Notes under the pieces: generated by a model
Database searches by the model: none
What the model was told of the DNA's origin: nothing
Seen by the model: the letters and a program-made list of their open reading frames with translations, nothing else
Part shown: one piece after another, positions 1-5,690 of the stretch
How the letters are laid out: each line of letters begins with the position of its first letter
Position numbering within the stretch: the first letter of the stretch is position 1
Source: an uncultured Collinsella sp.
GTDB lineage: Bacteria; Actinomycetota; Coriobacteriia; Coriobacteriales; Coriobacteriaceae
Direction: 5' to 3'
Length of the DNA: 5,767 bases
NCBI GenBank assembly: GCA_902490245.1
Contig: CABUDB010000115.1
Span: 1-5,767 of the forward strand
Translations under genes and position numbers: made by a program

Positions 1-474
1 GGAGAACTTACCCATCCTGCATTGCTCCGTTACTTGCAGGAAAGGGGCCATGTCTCTTCCGGAGTCCTTAACGACTTCCAGGGCGAATTCGTCGCCAGGC
101 TCGACGGCGCAGAGGAACTGCTCGCAGCGCTTGCCTGTCTCATCGACATCGGCGACTAGCCAGAGTGACGTCCCCGCGTAGGGGCGTACAGCGCTATCGA
201 GCTTGACGAGGGCCTCCGTCGAGAGCGTCTTTTTGAACACGAGTTCGCCGCTGGAGAAGACCTTCTTTCCGTTGGCCATGATGCCGGTCGAGAAACAGCG
301 CGCGTCGCCGTCAAAGGCATCGGCCAGGTCGGCGTAGTCGCGCCCGCTTGCGGGGCCGAACGCGATGCCCGCATCGAGCGCCGAAAGAATCGCGCTGTGC
401 GTGCGCTCCGATACGACCCTTGAGCCAAACGGCAACAGGGTCCCATCCATGTCTGCGAGGATGAGCTTTATCAA
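1..474 (-). CDS. Cof-type HAD-superfamily phosphatase, N-terminal 158 residues (3' end beyond the left edge)
   Basis: Haloacid-dehalogenase-fold hydrolase, probably a cytoplasmic sugar-phosphate phosphatase of the Cof/YigL/YidA type. Translating the minus strand gives an open frame with no stop from 474 to the edge. Motif I is DMDGTL (residues 8-13), with Asp8 as the expected nucleophile and Asp10 as the general acid. The motif II region is GPASGR (40-45), with Ser43 in the usual Ser/Thr position. MANGKKVF, about 25 residues later, matches the conserved NG turn before the C2 cap, and the remaining residues fall in that cap. Motifs III (Lys) and IV (Asp pair) would lie past the edge, so catalytic completeness cannot be judged. 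The chosen start is TTG at 474 because it supplies the hydrophobic first strand (IKLILAD) and has a strong ribosome binding site. The next ATG (450) falls inside motif I and would destroy it. It sits 49 bp downstream of the rpiR-type gene on the same strand, so the two are likely cotranscribed. Family confident; substrate unknown. Confidence 0.88.
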   Translation of the reverse strand, partial: MIKLILADMDGTLLPFGSRVVSERTHSAILSALDAGIAFGPASGRDYADLADAFDGDARCFSTGIMANGKKVFSSGELVFKKTLSTEALVKLDSAVRPYAGTSLWLVADVDETGKRCEQFLCAVEPGDEFALEVVKDSGRDMAPFLQVTEQCRMGKFS

Positions 475-478
475 GGGG

Positions 479-485
479 TCCTCCC
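479..485 (-). promoter_or_regulatory. Ribosome binding site fixing the TTG start of the HAD phosphatase
   Basis: On the minus strand GGGAGGA lies four bases (CCCC) before the TTG at 474. It is the only good Shine-Dalgarno near this gene start. It supports TTG over the internal ATG at 450, which has no comparable sequence at the right distance. Confidence 0.7.
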
Positions 486-523
486 GTTTCGGTCTGGGCA
501 TCGGTGCGCCGGCGTGCGTCGTC

Positions 524-1387
524 CTAGCTGTATTGCTTGTCTCCCATGAGATTCTTCGAGATGATCCTGTTAAACTCTACCGGGTCATCCCAGCAAGAGG
601 TCAGGAAGAGGAACAGCAGCTCGATGACGAAGTTGATCGAGCTGTGCGAGAAGGCGATCTCGGTTCCGGTGATGGCCTGATCTCGCGAGATGGCTCGGAT
701 GATATGCGTGGCACGCTTCGCGAGCGGCGTATCCGGGTTGTCTGTGATCATGATGATGGGGGTGTTCGAATCCTCGGCAGAGTCGAATATGTTGACGAGG
801 CGCTTCGAGTATCCGGACGTCGAAATGACGAGCAGAACGTCATTCTCCTTGAGGCTGGTTGCGACGGAGACCATGGCTTCGGTGGTACTGGGGCAAAACG
901 CTCTGACTCCAACCTGCGAGAGCTTGAACGCCGCGTTTACGCCCATGTTAATCGAGTTGCCGACGCCCGCGATCAGGACGAGGTTGGCGTTGTGGAGCAG
1001 ATTGACGACTGCCGAAAAGTCATCGGAGTCAATGAGCGAGGCGGTTTGGGAGAGCTCCTTGACCTTGTGAGACAGGACGTACTTGATGGAGCCCTCGACG
1101 TCGTCCAGAGTAATCCTGCCGTCCGTGGCCTTTTCTTCGCCGGATGCCCTGCTGATGGATATGCCGAGCGCCAGACGCATGTCCGAATAGGTTCGGTAGT
1201 CAAGCGTCCTTGCGAATCTCGAAACAGACGCCGGTGACGTACCGGTTTCTGCGGCGAGTTCGCGGACGGTCATCGTTGCGACATCCGACGGGTGGTCGAG
1301 CACATACGTTGCGATTGCCTTCTCCGAGGGGGATAGGCTGCTCATGACCGCGCAGATGTGGCTGAGCACATCCCCTGTCTTATCCAT
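524..1387 (-). CDS. RpiR/MurR-family transcriptional regulator (HTH + SIS domain)
   Basis: DNA-binding regulator of 287 residues, a typical length for the RpiR family. The N-terminal HTH_6 domain covers roughly residues 5-75. Its recognition region reads TVRELAAETGTSPASVSRFA (40-59), very close to the family pattern. The C-terminal SIS (sugar isomerase) domain spans about 125-260, with the phosphosugar-site signatures GVGNS (141-145) and ISTSGYSK (188-195). This domain normally binds a sugar phosphate as effector. The ATG at 1387 is preceded by AAGGAG with five bases between. It is divergent from the MFS-aldolase-PTS arm and followed after 49 bp by a HAD phosphatase. The shared upstream region is full of TGAAA/TTTCA dyads, the type of site reported for several RpiR-family proteins, so autoregulation and control of the rightward operon are likely. 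The effector is inferred to be the phosphosugar made by the PTS or an intermediate of the aldolase step. Whether it represses or activates cannot be seen. Confidence 0.93.
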   Translation of the reverse strand: MDKTGDVLSHICAVMSSLSPSEKAIATYVLDHPSDVATMTVRELAAETGTSPASVSRFARTLDYRTYSDMRLALGISISRASGEEKATDGRITLDDVEGSIKYVLSHKVKELSQTASLIDSDDFSAVVNLLHNANLVLIAGVGNSINMGVNAAFKLSQVGVRAFCPSTTEAMVSVATSLKENDVLLVISTSGYSKRLVNIFDSAEDSNTPIIMITDNPDTPLAKRATHIIRAISRDQAITGTEIAFSHSSINFVIELLFLFLTSCWDDPVEFNRIISKNLMGDKQYS

Positions 1388-1434
1388 GGTTACTCCTTGG
1401 TCCTAGCTTGCTTTGTATCTTAGGTCAAGAGAGG

Positions 1435-1457
1435 TGAAAAATAAGCAAAATGTTTCA
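1435..1457. promoter_or_regulatory. TGAAA-N13-TTTCA half-site pair near the regulator promoter
   Basis: TGAAA (1435-1439) and TTTCA (1453-1457) are separated by 13 bases, the same spacing as in the dyad at 1580-1602. The upstream half-site reads GGTGAAA, identical to the arm of the 13-5-13 repeat it abuts. It lies where a protein would overlap the likely promoter of the leftward operon. Operator function is inferred. Confidence 0.45.
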
Positions 1458-1487
1458 TCAGCGGTGAAATAGCGTTTCACCGCTGAT
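1457..1487. promoter_or_regulatory. Perfect 13-5-13 inverted repeat, probable RpiR-type operator
   Basis: The left arm ATCAGCGGTGAAA (1457-1469), spacer TAGCG (1470-1474) and right arm TTTCACCGCTGAT (1475-1487) pair without a mismatch. The core GGTGAAA-N5-TTTCACC has the dyad form expected for a dimeric HTH regulator. It lies about 70 bp upstream of the regulator start codon. If transcribed it would also form a strong hairpin, but no T-run follows on either strand that would make it a clear terminator. Assignment to the neighbouring RpiR protein is inferred from position and motif type. Confidence 0.72.
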
Positions 1488-1491
1488 TTCC

Positions 1492-1505
1492 TACCGTTCA
1501 CGGTA
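1492..1505. repeat. Short perfect inverted repeat TACCGT-TC-ACGGTA
   Basis: This is a 6-2-6 palindrome between the two half-site clusters. It does not share the TGAAA/TTTCA core and could be a site for a second regulator, or could be chance. The spacer of two makes a stable RNA hairpin unlikely, so a protein-binding role would be the more natural reading. Confidence 0.35.
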
Positions 1506-1555
1506 AATCGGTACTTCCTCGGCGCAATCTCAGCTTGAGCTGCTATCTTATGAGC

Positions 1556-1625
1556 CGTGAAACAACGGCACGAAAACGATGAAACAACAGAACATTGTTT
1601 CAACGCCTCGCAACTCCGTTTCACG
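1556..1625. promoter_or_regulatory. Nested near-concentric dyads upstream of the MFS gene, probable second operator
   Basis: The inner dyad is TGAAACAA (1580-1587), seven bases, TTGTTTCA (1595-1602), a perfect 8-7-8 repeat. The outer dyad is CGTGAAAC (1556-1563) and GTTTCACG (1618-1625), also perfect. Their centres differ by only half a base (1591 versus 1590.5). The left half-sites are also a direct repeat, TGAAACAAC at 1558 and 1580, 22 bases apart and so about two helical turns. Such spacing suits cooperative binding of two regulator dimers or a tetramer. It lies 62-132 bp upstream of the MFS start codon, where it could govern the rightward promoter. Function is inferred. Confidence 0.6.
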
Positions 1626-1687
1626 CTAGATGGTGAATCACTTCGAAGCCCAGACAGGCACCCGGCGAGCAAGAAGGGAGAAGCACG

Positions 1688-2890
1688 ATGCACAACGCCA
1701 AGACAAACGCAAGCATGACTTCGCTGTTCTTCGCGAACGTACTCTACTGGGTCTGCGCGGGTGTGTACTCGCCGTTTCTCTCCGCTCACTACACGAGCCT
1801 CGGCCTCAGCGCGGCCCAGACCGGCATTCTCCTCGCGGCGACCCCGGTGTGTGCGCTCGCCATCCAGCCGCTCTGGTCGACGATCGCCGACAAGCTCGGG
1901 CGCCGCCGCGCGGTCATCGTGGCCCTCTGCCTTGCGGCGGCGGTACTCGCTCCGCTGTATTACCTGGCGTCGACGTTCGTCCCGGTCCTTCTCGTAACCT
2001 TTGCATTCTCGGCGTTTTTCTCGGGGCTCCTGCCCCTGAGCGACTCCCTCGTCATCGAGCTCGCGGATCGCTCTGGCCTGGACTTTTCTCGCATTCGCAT
2101 GGGTGGCACTATCGGCTATGCCATCGTCGTCCTGATCGTCGGTCGGCTGCTCGACATGGCTCCTCAAATCCAGTTCACGGTGGTCTCCGCCGCGCTGGTG
2201 GTCTTCGCGGCTCACATGTGGCGCCTCCCCGAGGCGGGAATTCGCGCCAATGCCGCGGACGATCCCAAGGTCTCCCACGGAAAGGGCCTCCTCTCGCTGT
2301 TCACCAGCAATGAGATCGCCTTCGTCTTGGTCTTCGCCTTCATCAGTTCGGCCGCGATTGGCTTCATCGGGGCGTTCTTGGGCCGCTACGCGGTCGAGCT
2401 TGGCGAGGGTCAGAACCTCGTGGGCGTCCTGAGTGCGGTCTCCGCTGCGAGCGAGATCCCCATCCTGCTCGTTTCCTCCAAGCTGGTCAGGCGCTTCGGC
2501 GAGATGAACCTCCTGATCTTTTCCTGCTTCATGGCGGCGCTCAGGCTCGTGCTTGTGGGCACCGGCATCGTCCCGGTCATGGTCTGCGGCCAGCTGCTGC
2601 AGAGCGTGAGTTACATGACCGTCTACTACTCCTGCGTTACCTACATTGCCAACCACACTTACGAGGATTGTCGCGCTCGAGGTCAGAGCGCCTTCGCGAT
2701 GGTCCAGAGCGGTCTGTCCGTCGTGGTTGCGAACCTGTTTGGCGGTTGGGCGTGCGATGCGCTCGGCACGCACGCGGGTTTCCTGGCCTTCGCCCTCGCT
2801 TCAACGATTGCTGCAGTCGCTGCTCTTGTGGCGTACGTGCTATGGCGTCGAAGCGCGGCGCCGCAGCCTGAGGGCCAGGCGGCCGCATAG
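1688..2890 (+). CDS. Major facilitator superfamily transporter (sugar-type, 12 TM)
   Basis: Polytopic inner-membrane carrier of 400 residues, the usual MFS size, with about twelve hydrophobic segments running from residue 12 to about 385 and a short charged C-terminus (WRRS...). The first helix (about 12-32) ends in SPFLSAHYTSLGL and is followed by SAAQTGILLAATPVCALAIQ (41-60). A degenerate loop 2-3 motif A, WSTIADKLGRRR (63-74), retains the Asp and the basic cluster. This layout resembles the MFS_1_like/LacY-related group, which contains sugar and nucleoside symporters, but substrate residues cannot be assigned by eye. The ATG at 1688 is preceded by AAGGGAG at seven bases. It is the first gene of the rightward arm, divergent from the RpiR regulator and 114 bp before the aldolase. 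It may import a related sugar or glycoside that enters the same pathway, or may export excess dephosphorylated sugar. Direction is unknown. Confidence 0.88.
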   Translation: MHNAKTNASMTSLFFANVLYWVCAGVYSPFLSAHYTSLGLSAAQTGILLAATPVCALAIQPLWSTIADKLGRRRAVIVALCLAAAVLAPLYYLASTFVPVLLVTFAFSAFFSGLLPLSDSLVIELADRSGLDFSRIRMGGTIGYAIVVLIVGRLLDMAPQIQFTVVSAALVVFAAHMWRLPEAGIRANAADDPKVSHGKGLLSLFTSNEIAFVLVFAFISSAAIGFIGAFLGRYAVELGEGQNLVGVLSAVSAASEIPILLVSSKLVRRFGEMNLLIFSCFMAALRLVLVGTGIVPVMVCGQLLQSVSYMTVYYSCVTYIANHTYEDCRARGQSAFAMVQSGLSVVVANLFGGWACDALGTHAGFLAFALASTIAAVAALVAYVLWRRSAAPQPEGQAAA

Positions 2891-3004
2891 GCTCCACCGC
2901 GCCTCGCAAGCGCCTGCCTGCCTCGCGCTTCGCTTCGTGTTCAACCAGCTGACGAGCTGAGAACTGTCCGATCCAATGATTATTCAGGTGAAAGGAAGAC
3001 AAAG

Positions 3005-3859
3005 ATGTCACTCATCAAGGTCAACGAGCTTCTTCAACATGCGACCGAGCACCACTATGGCGTGCCCGCGATTAACGTCATCAATACGGAGACCATCCGT
3101 TATGCGATCCAGGCCGCCGAGGATGAGCACATGCCCATCATCATCCAGTACTGGCCTGGCTTCGAGGACCACTGCGCCCTCGACATCATCGCCTTCGCCG
3201 CCCGCTATTACGCCGAGCGCGCGAGCGTGCCCGTCGCCGTCCACCAGGATCACTCCGCTGGTTACGAGATCGCCGTCAAGGGCGTCAAGGCCGGCTTCCC
3301 ATCCGTCATGGTCGACGGCTCCTCACTTCCCTATGAGGAGAACTTCCAGCTCACGAAGGACGTCGTCCAGGTCGCCAAGATCTTCGACGTCGACATCGAG
3401 GCCGAGCTCGGCCATGTCGGCAACGGCTCTGACGCCAACGACTTCGTGAACAGCGACCACTACACCGACCCGAACCTCGCCGAGGAGTTTGTCGAGGGCA
3501 CCGGTTGCGGCTCGCTCGCCATCGCCGTCGGCAATGCCCACGGCCCCTATGTCAAGGTCCCGAACCTCGACATGGAGCGCATCAAGGCCTGCAGGGAGGC
3601 CGTCAGCGTCCCCCTCGTCATGCACGGATGCTCCGACATCCCCGACGAGCAGCTCCAGGAGGCCGTGAACCTCGGCATGAGTAAGTTCAACATCGCCACG
3701 GAGTACTTCCGTTCCATGTACCGCGCCTTCGAGAAGGACATCAACTCCGGTAAGAACGACGGCAACGGCATAGGCCTCCTGATGGACGCCGCCCCCGACA
3801 TGCGCGCGTTCGTCGTCAGCAAGATCCAGCTTCTGAACCCCAACCACTATTCGCTCTAG
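3005..3859 (+). CDS. Class II (zinc-dependent) ketose-phosphate aldolase, FbaA/GatY/KbaY family
   Basis: Cytoplasmic TIM-barrel aldolase of 284 residues, the length of KbaY/GatY/Fba enzymes. The family cleaves ketose phosphates such as fructose- or tagatose-1,6-bisphosphate to dihydroxyacetone phosphate and an aldehyde. Visible active-site elements are HQDH (80-83; Asp82 likely catalytic, His83 a zinc ligand), EAELGHVG (132-139; Glu134), GNAHGPYVK (176-184; His179 zinc ligand, Lys184), HGCSDIP (207-213; His207 zinc ligand, Ser210) and KFNIATE (227-233). The phosphate loop departs from the usual HGGSG: Cys209 and Asp211 replace glycines. The ATG at 3005 follows AAAGGA with eight bases between. 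It is the first gene of a tight run with EIIA, EIIB and EIIC, so its substrate should derive from the sugar phosphorylated by this PTS. Since no phosphosugar kinase is seen, the enzyme might cut a monophosphate (for example a ketose-1-phosphate). Family is sure; the exact substrate is not. Confidence 0.92.
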   Translation: MSLIKVNELLQHATEHHYGVPAINVINTETIRYAIQAAEDEHMPIIIQYWPGFEDHCALDIIAFAARYYAERASVPVAVHQDHSAGYEIAVKGVKAGFPSVMVDGSSLPYEENFQLTKDVVQVAKIFDVDIEAELGHVGNGSDANDFVNSDHYTDPNLAEEFVEGTGCGSLAIAVGNAHGPYVKVPNLDMERIKACREAVSVPLVMHGCSDIPDEQLQEAVNLGMSKFNIATEYFRSMYRAFEKDINSGKNDGNGIGLLMDAAPDMRAFVVSKIQLLNPNHYSL

Positions 3860-3869
3860 GAGAGACTCG

Positions 3870-4298
3870 ATGAAGAAAGTTCTTGTCGCGTCGCACGGCC
3901 ACCTCGCAAGCGGAATCAGGAGCTCGATCGGAATCCTGACCGGCATGGCGGACATGGTGGAGGCAGTTGACTGCTACGTGGACGACTCCGATTTCACCCC
4001 TCGCATCCAGGCCTTTATTGACTCGGTGGGCCCTGAGGACGAGGCCATCATCTTCACCGACATCTACGGTGGTTCCGTCTTCCAGAAGGTCGTCCTTATG
4101 GAGCCGGAGAAGCGCGGGATCGTCCACGTCACCGGTATGAACCTCGGCCTCGTGATCGAGACGCTCCTCGGCGCCGAGCCGGTCACGGCAGATTCGATCA
4201 AGCAGAGCGTCGAGCTGGCGAGGGCGACGATGCAGGTCGTCGAGCCTCCGAGCAAGGCCGCGGACAACGAGGAGTCCGAGGGAGACTTCTTTGATTAG
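3870..4298 (+). CDS. PTS system mannose-family EIIA component
   Basis: Cytoplasmic phosphocarrier that takes phosphate from HPr and passes it to EIIB. At 142 residues it is a stand-alone EIIA-Man domain. The start MKKVLVASHGHLASG carries the phosphorylated histidine in SHG (His9, equivalent to His10 of E. coli ManX). TDIYGGSVFQ (63-72) matches the conserved TD-GGS segment, and TGMNLGLVIETLL corresponds to the family's GVNIPMLVETL stretch. After about residue 122 there is a hydrophilic, acidic tail ending EESEGDFFD that is not part of the core fold. The ATG lies 10 bases after the aldolase stop, and its GGAGAG ribosome site directly follows that stop, so translation is probably coupled. EIIB follows 29 bp later. 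Sugar specificity does not reside in this subunit. Identification as EIIA-Man is secure. Confidence 0.94.
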   Translation: MKKVLVASHGHLASGIRSSIGILTGMADMVEAVDCYVDDSDFTPRIQAFIDSVGPEDEAIIFTDIYGGSVFQKVVLMEPEKRGIVHVTGMNLGLVIETLLGAEPVTADSIKQSVELARATMQVVEPPSKAADNEESEGDFFD

Positions 4299-4327
4299 AG
4301 AGTACTAACAAGTAGAGAGAGGAAGCA

Positions 4328-4831
4328 ATGATTGTTCAGGTTCGAGTCGATGACCGTCTGATTCACGGACAGGTCGCCCTGGTGTGGACCAAGGAGCTCA
4401 ACACCACCAGGATCATCGTCGCCAACAAGCACGCCGTGGAGAGCGACGCCCTTCGCATGACGCTTTCCATGGGTACGCCGGCGGGCCAGAAACTCCTCGT
4501 CAAGGACGTTCCGGATGCCTGCCGCATCGCGAACGATCCGCGCGCGGACTCCATGCGCATCTTCGCGCTCACCAACTGCGTGCGTGACGTGCTTGAGCTC
4601 GTTAAGGGCGCGCCGGGCAAGATTGAGGGCGTGAACGTTGCCAACGTCGGCCGCTTCGACAAGTCCGATCCGGATAGCAAGGTCGCCCTCAACTCCACGA
4701 TCATGCTCAACCCGGATGAGCTCGAGGCCGCGAAGGAGCTTTGCGAGCAGGGTATTCCGGTTTTCCATCAGCTTATCCCGTCCAATCCCAAGACTCCTCT
4801 CAAGAGTCTGATCGAGGCGGCGGGGAAATAA
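4328..4831 (+). CDS. PTS system mannose/fructose/sorbose-family EIIB component
   Basis: Cytoplasmic phosphotransfer subunit that hands phosphate from EIIA to the sugar bound in the EIIC-EIID membrane complex. The 167 residues match the PTSIIB_sorb domain length. The signature VRVDDRLIHGQV (5-16) contains the phosphorylated His13, and VWTKELNTTRIIVAN follows as in the family. Near the end VFHQLIPSNPKTPLKSLIEA is the usual C-terminal stretch. This is a histidine-type EIIB, as in mannose-family systems, rather than a cysteine type. The ATG at 4328 is preceded by AGAGAGGAA. It lies 29 bp after EIIA and 46 bp before EIIC; the latter gap holds a perfect hairpin. The family also includes sorbose, fructose, N-acetylgalactosamine and fructoselysine/glucoselysine systems, and nothing visible distinguishes among these. 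Confidence 0.95.
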   Translation: MIVQVRVDDRLIHGQVALVWTKELNTTRIIVANKHAVESDALRMTLSMGTPAGQKLLVKDVPDACRIANDPRADSMRIFALTNCVRDVLELVKGAPGKIEGVNVANVGRFDKSDPDSKVALNSTIMLNPDELEAAKELCEQGIPVFHQLIPSNPKTPLKSLIEAAGK

Positions 4832-4835
4832 GGGG

Positions 4836-4855
4836 ATTTGGCCAGGCGGCCAAAT
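4836..4855 (+). repeat. Perfect 8-4-8 hairpin between EIIB and EIIC
   Basis: ATTTGGCC (4836-4843), loop AGGC, GGCCAAAT (4848-4855) starts four bases after the EIIB stop codon and ends about 11 bases before the EIIC ribosome site (AAAGGAAG, 4867-4874). No T-run follows (GAAATGAAAG comes next), so it is not an ordinary intrinsic terminator. It could protect or delimit upstream mRNA, or set the ratio of soluble to membrane PTS subunits. Confidence 0.6.
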
Positions 4856-4877
4856 GAAATGAAAGAAAGGAAGTCAA

Positions 4878-5690
4878 ATGGTTGGGTTGGCAATAATGGC
4901 CTGGTTGACCGTGCTGATTTGCTACGGCGGCAACTGGGTTCTCGGTCAGTGCATGATCGAGCGTCCTCTCGTGGTAGGTCTCGTTGCGGGCCTCCTGATG
5001 GGCGACGTCAAGACCGGTGTCATCATCGGTGCCTCTCTCGAGGCGATCTTCATGGGCGCGGTTAACATTGGTGGCGCTATCTCCGCCGAGCCTGTTACCG
5101 CGACCGCCCTCGCCGTCGCCTTCACCGTTGGCGCTGGTATCGACCAGGGTGCCGCCATCACACTGGCCGTTCCCGTGGGCGTCGTCACCGCATTTCTCTC
5201 GATCTTCATGAACAACGTGTTCCTCGCGTTCTTCGCAGCCACCTTTGACAAGATGGCCGCCGAGGGCAACGAGAAGGGCCTCGCGCTTCAGCACTTCGTT
5301 CTCTGGTTCGTTAAGTACGCCGCCTTTGGCCTCATCGCCTTCCTCGGCGTTTACCTTGGCGCCGAGCCCGTTGCCGCCATTGTCAACCAGATTCCGGCCA
5401 ATGTCATGAGCGGCCTCAACGCCGTGGGTGCCCTCCTGCCCGCCGTTGGTATGGCGCTCCTGCTCCAGATGCTGTGGAGCACCGAGCTCAGCATCTACTT
5501 CTTCTTGGGCTTTACGCTCTACCAGTACCTCGGCCTCCCGATGATCGCCATCGCAGTTCTCGGTGTCATCATCGCGGTTGCCTCCGCCCTCCGCGACAAG
5601 GAGATCTTCGATCTCACCAAGAAGGGAGTGGCCACCCAGGCCGTTTCCGGCGACTCTGTAACCAGCGACGAGGAGGATTTCTTCGCATGA
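4878..5690 (+). CDS. PTS system mannose/sorbose-family EIIC component
   Basis: Integral membrane subunit of the EIIC-EIID complex that forms the sugar translocation path. At 270 residues it matches the EII-Sor family, with several hydrophobic helices across residues 1-240. The hallmark segment begins at RPLVVGLVAGLLMGD (29-43) and continues through TGVIIGASLEAIFMG (46-60) to GGAISAEP (65-72), the stretch containing the conserved glycines and the substrate-region Glu55. A cytoplasmic C-terminal tail ends TSDEEDFFA. The ATG at 4878 has AAAGGAAG upstream; the first residues go directly into the first helix as expected. It is the fourth gene of the aldolase-EIIA-EIIB-EIIC run, and its TGA overlaps the ATG of the presumed EIID (ATGA, 5687-5690). 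Mannose-family systems need EIID as partner, and that gene is broken off at the window edge. Sugar specificity cannot be read from the sequence by eye. Confidence 0.95.
   Translation: MVGLAIMAWLTVLICYGGNWVLGQCMIERPLVVGLVAGLLMGDVKTGVIIGASLEAIFMGAVNIGGAISAEPVTATALAVAFTVGAGIDQGAAITLAVPVGVVTAFLSIFMNNVFLAFFAATFDKMAAEGNEKGLALQHFVLWFVKYAAFGLIAFLGVYLGAEPVAAIVNQIPANVMSGLNAVGALLPAVGMALLLQMLWSTELSIYFFLGFTLYQYLGLPMIAIAVLGVIIAVASALRDKEIFDLTKKGVATQAVSGDSVTSDEEDFFA

Larger units (their letters stand above)
1388..1687. promoter_or_regulatory. Divergent intergenic control region with eight TGAAA/TTTCA half-sites
   Basis: This 300-bp stretch separates the leftward regulator from the rightward MFS gene, is visibly richer in A/T than the flanks and contains no plausible gene. 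TGAAA occurs on the plus strand at 1435, 1465, 1558 and 1580, and TTTCA at 1453, 1475, 1598 and 1619. They fall into two clusters, one next to each divergent gene. On the minus strand a possible -10 (TAAGAT, plus positions 1417-1422) lies just downstream of the 1433-1439 GGTGAAA half-site, which would suit autorepression, but the matching -35 is poor. No convincing sigma-70 promoter was found for the MFS gene, although one must lie here or upstream. No riboswitch or terminator was seen. Confidence 0.75.

Noticed and set aside
365..1237. 290-residue plus-strand frame opposite the RpiR and HAD genes
   Set aside because: It is antisense to two recognised proteins, is charged and low in complexity, has no domain and no ribosome site. 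It is a shadow of GC-rich codon use.
1404..1432. TTGACC...TAGGAC (17-base spacer) as the regulator promoter on the minus strand
   Set aside because: The -10 would fall directly on the ribosome site, leaving almost no leader. TAAGAT farther upstream is a better -10, though its -35 is weak.
1465..1479. CcpA-type cre site (TGAAATAGCGTTTCA)
   Set aside because: It looks similar, but the half-sites are separated by five bases rather than the four (around CG) of the cre consensus, and the symmetry extends to 13-base arms, fitting the local RpiR regulator better.
1403..2773. 456-residue open frame on the minus strand opposite the MFS gene and control region
   Set aside because: It is very rich in Arg, Glu, Asp and Gly with no recognisable domain, has the composition expected of the antisense of a hydrophobic GC-rich gene, and overlaps a clear MFS protein with its own ribosome site.
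2908..2930. Inverted repeat AAGCGC-N11-GCGCTT after the MFS gene as a terminator
   Set aside because: It has a six-base stem, an eleven-base loop and no T-run. It is likely chance in GC-rich DNA, so readthrough into the aldolase operon remains possible.
3323..3955. 210-residue minus-strand frame opposite the aldolase
   Set aside because: It is a Val/Asp/Leu/Gly-rich shadow of a strongly conserved aldolase and crosses the aldolase-EIIA boundary.
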